Shown here: positions 23,831-32,900 of the stretch, one piece after another
Layout: every line of letters starts with the position of its first letter
Position numbering within the stretch: position 1 is the first letter of the stretch
NCBI RefSeq assembly: GCF_033097365.1
Contig: NZ_AP028461.1
Coordinates: 1,798,001-1,862,000, forward strand
Direction of reading: 5' to 3'
Length of the DNA stretch: 64,000 bases
Origin: Actinoplanes sichuanensis
GTDB lineage: Bacteria; Actinomycetota; Actinomycetes; Mycobacteriales; Micromonosporaceae
Position numbers and translations under genes: made by a program
The notes under the pieces: model-generated
Seen by the model: only the letters and a program-made list of their open reading frames with translations
What the model was told of the DNA's origin: nothing
Database searches by the model: none

Positions 23831-24735
23831 GCGTGGCTTCACGGATCAGCGTCACCGAGCGGTCCGGCCTGGTCTCCAGGCCGGCCGCCGCCCGGAAGCG
23901 GAAGTTGACCGGCTGGGCGTACGCGGCACCGACCGCCCTGTTCGTGCTGATCTTCTTCGTGACGCCGATCCTGCTGGTGGGCCGGATGTCGGTGTCCGAC
24001 TGGGGGCTGTTCGCCGGCAACCGCGGCCTGAACGCGCCGGAGAACTTCACCGACGTGGCCGAGTACCGGCTGTTCTGGCCCGCGGTCTGGTTCACCGTCA
24101 AGTACACCCTGGTCACCACGGTGATCCTGCTCGGCCTGGCCCTGCTGCTCGCCCTGATCGTGCAGGAGTCGAGCCGCTGGACCGGGTTCCTGCGCACCTC
24201 GTTCCTGGTGCCCAGCGCGCTCGGCCTGGCGTCGGCGTCGCTGCTGTTCTACGCCCTCTACTCACCGCAGAGCAGCCCGTTCGGGTTCCTCGGGGTGTCG
24301 TTCCTGGGCACCCCGACGGCGGCGCTGTGGTCGACGGTCGCGCTGATCGTGTGGCGGTTCGCCGGCTTCTACATGCTGCTGCTCCTGGTCGGGTTGCAGG
24401 GCATCTCAGCCGACGTGTACGAGGCGGCCCGGCTCGACGGCGCCGGCCGCTGGCAGACGTTCCGCTACGTCACGCTGCCGCTGCTGCGGTCGTCGATCGC
24501 GCTGTGCACGATCCTCTGCGTCACCGGGTCGATGCTCGCGTTCGACCAGTTCTACCTGCTCACCAAGGGTGGTCCGGACAACAGCACGCTGACCATCGTC
24601 CAGCTGATCTACAACTTCGCGTTCTTCGGCGGCAACGACCTGGGCCGCGCCGCCGCACTGTCGATCATGCTGCTGGCCGCCCTGCTCATCGCCAACGTCC
24701 TGCAGTTCCGGGGACTGCGCGGGAAAGAAGGGTGA
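23827..24735 (+). CDS. ABC sugar permease, MalF-type
   Basis: 302 residues, six membrane helices, with the cytoplasmic EAA loop that docks the ATPase (DVYEAARLDGAGRWQTFRYVTLPLL). GTG 23827 overlaps the binding-protein stop (GTGA), so translation is coupled. Forms the channel with the next permease. Confidence 0.93.
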   Translation: MSVASRISVTERSGLVSRPAAARKRKLTGWAYAAPTALFVLIFFVTPILLVGRMSVSDWGLFAGNRGLNAPENFTDVAEYRLFWPAVWFTVKYTLVTTVILLGLALLLALIVQESSRWTGFLRTSFLVPSALGLASASLLFYALYSPQSSPFGFLGVSFLGTPTAALWSTVALIVWRFAGFYMLLLLVGLQGISADVYEAARLDGAGRWQTFRYVTLPLLRSSIALCTILCVTGSMLAFDQFYLLTKGGPDNSTLTIVQLIYNFAFFGGNDLGRAAALSIMLLAALLIANVLQFRGLRGKEG

Positions 24736-24739
24736 CGCG

Positions 24740-25546
24740 GTGATCCGTACCCCGCAGAAGGTTTTGACCGGCGGTCTCGCCCTGTTGTTCCTGTTCCCGC
24801 TGCTCTGGGCGAGTGTCGCGTCGGTGAGTCCGCAGGCGGGCTCGGCGCAGATCGACGGGTGGGGGTTGGGCAACTACCGGACTCTCGCGAACTACCAGGC
24901 CGGCATCGGTCAGTACCTGCTGAACTCGACCGCGGTGTCGCTGATGACGGTGGCGTTCACGCTGTTCGTGTCGCTGCTCGGCGGCTACGCGTTCGCCCAG
25001 TTCCGGTTTCCCGGCCGGGACCTGCTGTTCCTGGTCACGCTGGCGATCCTGATGGTGCCCTACGCGACCCTGTTGATCCCGCTCTACGTGTTGCTCAACC
25101 AGCTCGGCCTGCAGGACTCGCTGCTCGGCCTGGCACTGGTGCTCACCATGTTCCAGCTGCCGTTCGCGACGTTCATGATGCGGATCTCGTTCGAGTCGGT
25201 GCCCAAGGACCTGTCCGAGTCGGCGCAGGTCGACGGCTGCGGAACCCTGCGCACCCTGCTGTACGTGCTGGTCCCGGCGGTCAAACCGGGCCTGATCACG
25301 GTCGGCCTGTTCGCTTTCCTCGCCGCGTGGAACGACTTCATCACCCCGCTCGTGCTGATCAGCGACTCGGCGAAGATGCCGCTCCCGCTGGCCGTGGCGA
25401 ACATGCGCCAGCAGGTGATGGGGATCGTCGACTACGGCGCGACCGAGGCCGGCGTGGTGGTGCTCGCGCTGCCCTGCGTCGTCCTGTTCCTCGCACTCCA
25501 ACGGCACTACGTCCGCGGTTTCATGTCCGGCGCACTCAAGGGCTGA
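24740..25546 (+). CDS. ABC sugar permease, MalG-type
   Basis: 268 residues, six membrane helices, EAA loop as DLSESAQVDGCGTLRTLLYVLVP. Partner of the preceding permease, 4 bp downstream. Starts at GTG 24740. Its stop shares one base with the ATG of the GH127 gene. Confidence 0.93.
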   Translation: MIRTPQKVLTGGLALLFLFPLLWASVASVSPQAGSAQIDGWGLGNYRTLANYQAGIGQYLLNSTAVSLMTVAFTLFVSLLGGYAFAQFRFPGRDLLFLVTLAILMVPYATLLIPLYVLLNQLGLQDSLLGLALVLTMFQLPFATFMMRISFESVPKDLSESAQVDGCGTLRTLLYVLVPAVKPGLITVGLFAFLAAWNDFITPLVLISDSAKMPLPLAVANMRQQVMGIVDYGATEAGVVVLALPCVVLFLALQRHYVRGFMSGALKG

Positions 25547-27438
25547 TGATTCACATGACGATCGACGAAACACTGGCCACCGCCGTGTCCGGAATGCCGG
25601 TGGCACCCACCCGGGGCCGGCTGCGGCCACTGGGCGTGGGCGAGGTGACCCTGCGGTCCGGCTTCTGGCAGCGGCGCCAGGACACCAACTCGGCGCACAC
25701 GCTGGCGCACATCGAACGCTGGCTGGAGAAGGCCGGCTGGCTGGCGAACTTCGAACTGGTCGACGTGGGGGATCGGCGGGGGCGGGAGTTCGCCGACACC
25801 GAGGTCTACAAGTATCTGGAGGCGCTGGCCTGGGAGTACGGCCGGACCCGCGACCCGGAGATCGACAACCGGTACCGGGCGATCGTGCGCCGGGTGGTCG
25901 CCGCCCAGGAGCCGGACGGCTACCTCAACACCCTGTACGGCCGCCCCGGCCAGGCGCCCCGCTACAGCGACCTGGAGTGGGGGCACGAGCTCTACTCGTT
26001 CGGCTACCTGATCCAGGCCGCCGTGGCCCGGGCCCGCACCTACGGCCCGGACGAGCTGCTGGAGGCCGCGCTACGGGCCGCCGACCACGTGTGCGCCGAG
26101 TTCGGTCCGGAGGGCCGCAACGGGATCTGCGGCCACGCCGAGATCGAGCTCGCCCTGGTCGAGCTGTACCGGCTGACCGGGGTGCGCCGCTACCTCGACC
26201 AGGCCCGGCTGTTCGTGGAGCGGCACGGGCACGGGACGCTGGCCGACATCGAGTTCGGTCGGTCCTACTTCCAGGACGACATCGCGGTCCGCGACGCCGA
26301 CGTGTTCCGCGGGCACGCGGTCCGGGCCACCTATCTGGCCGCCGGGGCGGTCGACGTGGCGGTCGAGACCGGGGACGCCGGGCTCCTCGACGCGGTCACC
26401 AGGCAGTGGCGCAACACGGTCGCCAGGCGTACCTACATCACCGGCGGCATGGGGTCCCGGCACCAGGACGAGGCGTTCGGCGAGGACTTCGTGCTGCCGC
26501 CGGACCGCGCCTACAGCGAGACGTGCGCCGGGGTCGGGTCGGTGCTGCTGTCCTGGCGGCTGCTGCTGGCGCACGGCGATCCGCGGTACGCCGACCTGAT
26601 CGAGCGGACCCTGTTCAACGTCATCGCCACCTCGCCCGGCGACGGCGGGGACCGGTTCTTCTACACCAACACGCTGCACCAGCGGACTCTCGGCGCCGAA
26701 CCGCCGGCCGACGTGCAGGTGCCCCGGGCCGCCTCCAACCTGCGCGCCCCCTGGTTCGACGTGTCCTGCTGCCCGACGAACCTGGCCCGCACCTTCGCCA
26801 GCCTGGCCGCCTACATCGCGACCGTCGACGACGACGGCCTGCAGATCCACCAGTACACCTCGGCGGTCATCCGGACCAGCGCCTACCACGTCGAGATCGA
26901 CACCGCCTACCCGGAGGACGGCCTGGTCTCGATCCGGATCGTGGCCGGTCCGGACACCCCGTGGACGCTCAGCCTGCGCGTCCCGGCCTGGGCGTCCGGC
27001 GCCACCCTGGACGGCCTGCCGATCAGCCGCGGTCTGGTGCAGCTGCGCCGCGACTTCACCGCGGGCCAGGTCCTGCAACTTCGGCTTCCGGTCCAACCCC
27101 GGCTGGTCACCGGAGACGATCGGATCGATGCGGTACGCGGGGCGGCCGCCGTCGAACGCGGCCCGGTCGTCTACTGCCTGGAGTCGGTGGACGTGCCACC
27201 GGACGTGGCGTTCGACGCGCTCCGCCTGGACCCGGGCACCGTCCCGGTCGACGCGGACGGCACCGTCCTGGTCACCTGCCGCCCGGCCGCCGCCGCCGAC
27301 CACGACTGGCCGTACCGCCCGGCGACACCCCCGACCGACGCCACGCCGGTGCGGGTCGCCCTGCACCCCTATCACCGGTGGGCCCGCCGCGGCCCGTCCA
27401 CCATGCGCGTCTGGATCCCCCTGACCCCCGAGAGGTGA
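25546..27438 (+). CDS. beta-L-arabinofuranosidase, GH127 (HypBA1-like)
   Basis: 630 residues, no signal peptide, so cytoplasmic. The (alpha/alpha)6 barrel carries the GH127 set: acid/base E309 (DEAFGE), zinc ligands E325-x-C327 (SETC) and C408-C409 (VSCCPTN), the first of which is the expected cysteine nucleophile. Spacing between E309 and E325 is the same 16 residues as in bifidobacterial HypBA1. It releases L-arabinose from beta-1,2-L-arabinobiose and related units. Start ATG 25546 (or ATG 25555). Placed right after the importer, it would process imported disaccharide. Confidence 0.92.
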   Translation: MIHMTIDETLATAVSGMPVAPTRGRLRPLGVGEVTLRSGFWQRRQDTNSAHTLAHIERWLEKAGWLANFELVDVGDRRGREFADTEVYKYLEALAWEYGRTRDPEIDNRYRAIVRRVVAAQEPDGYLNTLYGRPGQAPRYSDLEWGHELYSFGYLIQAAVARARTYGPDELLEAALRAADHVCAEFGPEGRNGICGHAEIELALVELYRLTGVRRYLDQARLFVERHGHGTLADIEFGRSYFQDDIAVRDADVFRGHAVRATYLAAGAVDVAVETGDAGLLDAVTRQWRNTVARRTYITGGMGSRHQDEAFGEDFVLPPDRAYSETCAGVGSVLLSWRLLLAHGDPRYADLIERTLFNVIATSPGDGGDRFFYTNTLHQRTLGAEPPADVQVPRAASNLRAPWFDVSCCPTNLARTFASLAAYIATVDDDGLQIHQYTSAVIRTSAYHVEIDTAYPEDGLVSIRIVAGPDTPWTLSLRVPAWASGATLDGLPISRGLVQLRRDFTAGQVLQLRLPVQPRLVTGDDRIDAVRGAAAVERGPVVYCLESVDVPPDVAFDALRLDPGTVPVDADGTVLVTCRPAAAADHDWPYRPATPPTDATPVRVALHPYHRWARRGPSTMRVWIPLTPER

Positions 27439-27447
27439 GTCCACCAG

Positions 27448-29967
27448 ATGTCCGACAACGCCATGAGCCGCCGGCTCTTGCTCCAAGCGGGCGCCGCCGC
27501 CACGGTAGCGACCATGATCCCCTCCCCGGCCGACGCCGCCCCCGCCAAGTGCGCCACCTCCGTCAACGGCCTGCCGGTGCCCCGTTCCTGGCGGGCGGTG
27601 CCGTTCTCGCTGAACCAGGTCGACCTGGCGCCGAGCGTCTTCACCGAGAAACGGGACCGCATCCTGGCGTACGCCCGCGCCTACCCGGCCGACCGGATCG
27701 TGGCCAACTTCCGGGCCGCGGCCGGGCTGGACACGCTCGGTGCGCAGCCGCCCGGAGGCTGGGACGACGCCACCGGTAACCTGCGTGGCCACTACAGCGG
27801 GCACTTCCTGTCGATGCTGGCGCAGGCGTGGGCCGGCACCGGCGAGGCGGTCTTCAAGGAGAAACTCGACCACATCGTCACGGCGCTCAAGCAGTGCCAG
27901 GACGCGTGGGCCACCCAGGTCGGCCTGCCCGGCACCCCGCCACCGCCGGCGACCTGGACCGGCGGCGGTCTGGAACTGTCCGGCGACGGCCAGTACGTGG
28001 GGCTGCCGGACGCCACGATCGACGGGCTGACCGCGGCCACCATCGTGATCCGGCTGCGGATCGACGAGCTGCGGACCTGGTCGCGAGCGTTCGACTTCGG
28101 GGTCGGCCCGGCCGTCAACATGTTCCTGACGATCCACGACGGCACCGGCCCGCGGTTCGCGATCACCACCTCCGGCAGTGGCGGTGAGCAGCGCATCCCG
28201 GTCGCGACCGCACTGCCGGTCGGCGAGCCGGTGACCCTGGCCGTCACGCTGGACGGTCAGGTCGGCACCCTCTACGTCAACGGTGTCGCGGCCGGCACCA
28301 ACCCGGCGATGACGTTGACCCCGGCCGACCTGGGCGCCCCGAAGAACAACTGGATCGGCCGGTCCCAGTACGGCGACGCCGGCCTGAAAGCCGTGGTCGA
28401 CGAGTTCCACCTGTTCGACCGGGCACTGTCCGCCGAGGAACTGGCCACCGCGACCGGCAACCTGGCCTGGTACCGGTTCGACGAGACCTCCGGGACCACG
28501 GTCGCCGACTCGTCCGGCCGGGGCTGGGACGCCGCCGTCGTCACCGGCGCCGGCGGCCCGCCCGGCCCGAGTCACGCCGGGTTCCTGGCCGCCTACCCGG
28601 AGACCCAGTTCATCCAGCTCGAACAGTACGTGACCTATCCGGCGATCTGGGCTCCCTACTACACCTGTCACAAGATCATGCGGGGGCTGCTGGACGCGCA
28701 CACGCTCGGCGGCAACGCCACCGCCCTGACCGTCGCCCGGGGCATGGGGGAGTGGGTGCACTCCCGGCTCAGCAGACTGCCCCGCGAGCAGCTCGACCGA
28801 ATGTGGTCGCTCTACATCGCCGGTGAGTACGGCGGGATGAACGAGGTGATGGCCGACCTGGCCACCCTGACCGGCGACCGGACGTTCCTGACCACGGCCG
28901 GCTACTTCGACAACACGAAGCTGCTCGCCGACTGCGCGGCGGACACCGACACCCTCGACGGTAAGCACGCCAACCAGCACATCCCACAGTTCCTCGGCTA
29001 CCTGCGGATGTTCGAGCAGGGCGCGAGCCGCGACTACCGGGCGGCGGCCGCGAACTTCTACGAGATGGTCGTCGGGCACCGCACCTACGTGCACGGCGGC
29101 ACCGGCCAGGGCGAGGTGTTCCGCAAACGCGACGTCATCGCGGGCAGCATCGTGACCTCGACCAACGCCGAGACGTGCGCGGCGTACAACATGCTCAAGG
29201 TCGCCCGGAACCTGTTCGCCCTGACCCCGGACGCACGGTTCTTCGACTACTACGAACGGACCCTGGTCAACCAGATCCTCGGTTCGCGGCGCGACGCCGA
29301 CAGCACCACCGATCCGCTGGTCACCTACATGCTTCCGGTCGGTCCCGGGGTGCGGCGCGGCTACGGCAACATCGGCACCTGCTGCGGCGGCACCGGCCTG
29401 GAGAACCACACCAAGTACCAGGACGCTGTCTGGTTCCGATCACCCGACAACGGCACCCTGCACGTCAATCTCTACATCGCCTCCACGCTGCGGTGGGCCG
29501 AGCGGGGCGTCACCGTCACCCTGGCCGGCGACTACCCGAGGTCGCCTTCGGCGACGCTGACGATCACCGGCCGGGCCCGGTTCGACCTGCGGTTGCGGGT
29601 TCCGTCGTGGGCCCGGACTGACTTCACCATCAAGATCAACGGCAAGGCTCAGAGGGTACGGGTGACCGAAAGCGGTTACGTCAGCCTCCACCGGGACTGG
29701 CGTACCGGCGACCGGGTCGAGGTCACCTTCCCGTTCCGCCTGCACGTCGAGCAGACCATCGACGATCCCTCGTTGCAGGCGCTGCTCTACGGCCCGCTCA
29801 CCCTGGTCGCCAAATCAGCCGCGACCGACTACCTGCAGATCTCCGCGGACCCCACCACCGCGGTCCCGGGCCCCCGCCCGCTCACCTTCACCCTCGGCGA
29901 CGTCCTGTTCGAGCCGCTCCTGCTCGGCGACAACGCCGTTCATCACACCTATTTCCGCCGTACCTGA
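27448..29967 (+). CDS. secreted GH127/GH146-like beta-L-arabinofuranosidase with nested LamG domain
   Basis: 839 residues. A twin-arginine signal (SRRLLLQ, cleavage near ADA-AP at 31) predicts Tat export. The barrel is split: an N-terminal piece (about 45-160, ending KQCQDAWATQ) and the remainder (from about 372, SHAGFLAAYPE) are family sequence that would normally be continuous, and residues about 165-370 between them form a LamG/concanavalin-like carbohydrate-binding domain. Catalytic signatures are kept: E575-x-C577 (NAETC) and C645-C646 (GTCCGG). The enzyme probably trims arabinofuranose outside the membrane. The exact family number (127 or 146) needs a profile search. Confidence 0.85.
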   Translation: MSDNAMSRRLLLQAGAAATVATMIPSPADAAPAKCATSVNGLPVPRSWRAVPFSLNQVDLAPSVFTEKRDRILAYARAYPADRIVANFRAAAGLDTLGAQPPGGWDDATGNLRGHYSGHFLSMLAQAWAGTGEAVFKEKLDHIVTALKQCQDAWATQVGLPGTPPPPATWTGGGLELSGDGQYVGLPDATIDGLTAATIVIRLRIDELRTWSRAFDFGVGPAVNMFLTIHDGTGPRFAITTSGSGGEQRIPVATALPVGEPVTLAVTLDGQVGTLYVNGVAAGTNPAMTLTPADLGAPKNNWIGRSQYGDAGLKAVVDEFHLFDRALSAEELATATGNLAWYRFDETSGTTVADSSGRGWDAAVVTGAGGPPGPSHAGFLAAYPETQFIQLEQYVTYPAIWAPYYTCHKIMRGLLDAHTLGGNATALTVARGMGEWVHSRLSRLPREQLDRMWSLYIAGEYGGMNEVMADLATLTGDRTFLTTAGYFDNTKLLADCAADTDTLDGKHANQHIPQFLGYLRMFEQGASRDYRAAAANFYEMVVGHRTYVHGGTGQGEVFRKRDVIAGSIVTSTNAETCAAYNMLKVARNLFALTPDARFFDYYERTLVNQILGSRRDADSTTDPLVTYMLPVGPGVRRGYGNIGTCCGGTGLENHTKYQDAVWFRSPDNGTLHVNLYIASTLRWAERGVTVTLAGDYPRSPSATLTITGRARFDLRLRVPSWARTDFTIKINGKAQRVRVTESGYVSLHRDWRTGDRVEVTFPFRLHVEQTIDDPSLQALLYGPLTLVAKSAATDYLQISADPTTAVPGPRPLTFTLGDVLFEPLLLGDNAVHHTYFRRT

Positions 29968-29982
29968 GAGGTGTCTCCGTCC

Positions 29983-32900
29983 ATGCCGACACCCCGCTCC
30001 ATAATCGGCACCACCACCACCGCCCTTCTCCTGCTCTCCGTCCTCTCCCCGGTCGCCGCGCACGCGGCCCCGAATGCGAACACCCCCTACCCGGTGTTCA
30101 AGGGCGACGCGAACCCGGTCCCCGACGACCGCACCGGATACCACACCCGTAACCAGCTTCAGGCGATCTTCGACGCCGACCTTGCGGCCGGGGCCGGCAG
30201 CGCGCCGGGCCGGGACTTCTGGATCGACCGGATGCTGGCCCGTACCGGCAACCAGCCCGGCGGTTCCAACGGCGACGCCAACCAGTACCTGTTCAGCCGG
30301 GGCCGGGCCGTGTTCATGAAGACCCACCAGCCCGGTGTCCTCGGGTTCGGTGGTGAGATCGCCTACATCGAGTCGCTGGCCCAGAGCGGCTACACGATCA
30401 CCGCGTCGGTCGGCGGGACCGAGGTGGCGCTCACCGAGGACCCGGCCCAGCGGCGGCAGACGCCCAGCTACTGGCAGAGCGTGTTCACCGACAGCGGTGC
30501 CGGGCTGAAGGTGGTGCAGACCAAGTTCATCACCGACGCGAACGTCGCGGTCACGAACCTGGAGCTGTCGGCCACGAACGGGGCGGCCAAGGACGTCGTC
30601 CTCACCGCCCGGTCGCCGCTGGCCCGTACCGCCGCCGGGTCCGATCCGGAGTTGACCGGGGCCGTGCGGGCCTTCAACAAGCTCACCGACCTGTTCCCGC
30701 GCTTCTCCGGTGACGGGTTCGCGCCCGCCGACGGAACGCTGCGGCGGACCGTGTCGGTGCCCGCGAGCGGCGCTGCCGCCACCAAGCTGCAGCTCGGCCT
30801 GGTGGCCAAGGAGGTGCCGGCGTCGGCGACCGATTACGCCCACGTGCGTGGGCTGGCGCCGGGCGCGGCGTTCACCGAGCACGTCACCGCCTACAACAGA
30901 TGGTGGGCGCAGAACGTGCCCTACCTGGACACCCCCGAGGACAACATCGACAAGACGTTGTTCTACCGGTGGTGGCTGATGCGCTACAACTTCCTCGACG
31001 CCGACCTGCCCGGAAACGACTACCAGTTCCCGACCTCGATGGAGGGGGTGCTGGGCTACAACAACGCGATCGTCCTGACCGTCGGCATGTTCGTCGACGA
31101 CCTCAAGTACTTCCGCGACCCGGCCTACTCCTACGGGCCGTGGCTGTCCGCCGGTGAGGTCGCCGAGAGCGGAAAGTACGTCGACAACCCGGGTGACCCG
31201 GCGAACTGGTCGAACAGCTACACCCAGTACATCTCCGAGGCGGCGTGGCGGTCCTACCAGCTGCACGGCGGCCCGGCCGCGGTCGCCCGCAACCTCGGCG
31301 AGTACGCCGAGTACGACGTCAAAGGGCTGCTCGACGCCTACGACAACGACGGCAACGGACTGATCGAGTACAACTGGGGCGCGATGACCGGCAACGACGC
31401 CGACGCGGTGTCGTTCGACTGGCGGGCCGGCAACCTGGACCGGACCGAGAGCGCCTACCTCTACTCGAATGCGAAGGCCGCGGCGGCCGCCTACCGGACC
31501 GCCGGGGACACCGCAAAAGAGGCCGAGATGGAGGCGTTCGCCGAGCGGATCAAGGCCGCCGTCCTGCAGTACCTGTGGGAGCCGGCCCGGACCACGCCCG
31601 ACGAGATGGGCCACTACGGCAACCTGCTCAAGCACCGGCACGTCGCCTCCGGTGACCTGGTGCCGTGGAAGGAGATCAACAACTACTACCCGTACTCGGT
31701 GGGGCTGATGCCGAACACCGCCGAGTACCGGGAGGGGCTGCGGCTGTTCGCCGACGACGCCCAGTACCCGATCTTCCCGTTCACGACCGCGAATCAGGCC
31801 GACAAGGCCGCCGCGGCCGCGCAGGGCGACCCGGGCAGCAACAACTTCTCGGTGATCAACTCGACGGTGACGTTCCGGATGCTCTCCTCGGTGCTGCGCA
31901 ACTATCCGACGTCCTATGTGAACGCCGAGTGGTACAAGAAGCTGCTCTACTGGAACGCCTGGGCCCACTACCAGGGCAACGGCGACAACCGGTACCCGGA
32001 CCAGAACGAGTTCTGGGCCGACGGGTCGGCGGCGAACCAGAGCATCGGCTACCGGTCCTGGATCCACCACACCATCCTCGGGGCCACCAACTTCACCGTC
32101 ATCGAGGACGCGATGGGGTTGCGCCCGCGCTCCGACGCGAAGATCGAACTGGACCCGATCGACATCGGCTGGGACCACTTCACCGCCAACAACGTCCGCT
32201 ACCGCGACCGTGACCTGACCGTCGTCTGGGACGCGCCGGGCGGTACCGACTACTACGAGTCGGCGCCCGACGGCTACTCGGTGTATCTCGACGGGCAGCT
32301 CGCGTTCACCGCGTCCGCCCTCGGGAAGGTCGTCTTCGACCCGGCCACCGGCGACGTCGAGTCCGCCGTCCCGGTCACCGTCGGCTCCGCGCCCGCGGTC
32401 AAGGCGCCGCAGGACGTCACCTTCGCCGCCGACGCGCGGATCACCGACGTGCTGGCCAAGGCCGGTGTCGACCCGTCGGTGAACGTCGCACAGAGCCGCC
32501 CGACCACCGCCTCCTACTCGGCGTCCGGTCGCGGCCCGGCCGGCGCGGTCAACGGCACGACGATCAACGAGCCCTTCTGGGGTACGGCCGGATCGACCTC
32601 CGCGTCCGACCAGTTCACCATCGACCTGCAGGGTTCCCGCACGGTCGACGACGTGCGCGTCTACTTCTACAAGTCGACGACCACGGCCACCGTCCAGGGC
32701 TACGCGCCACCCGCGCAGTTCCTGGTCGAGTACCACGACGGCACCTCGTGGCAGGTCGTGCCGGGGCAGAGCCGGTTCCCGGCCTACCCGCGCGGCAACC
32801 TCAACCAGGTCCGGTTCCCGGCGGTCACCGCGACGCAGTTGCGGGTCACCGTGCAGCACGCGCCCGGCTTCAAGACCGGCATCAAGGAGATCCAGGCGTA

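Noticed and set aside
26071..29409. 1112-codon minus-strand open frame opposite the two GH127-type genes
   Set aside because: Composition is Gly/Arg/Val/Asp-rich with no domain; it is the antisense shadow of strongly supported glycosidase genes in high-GC DNA.
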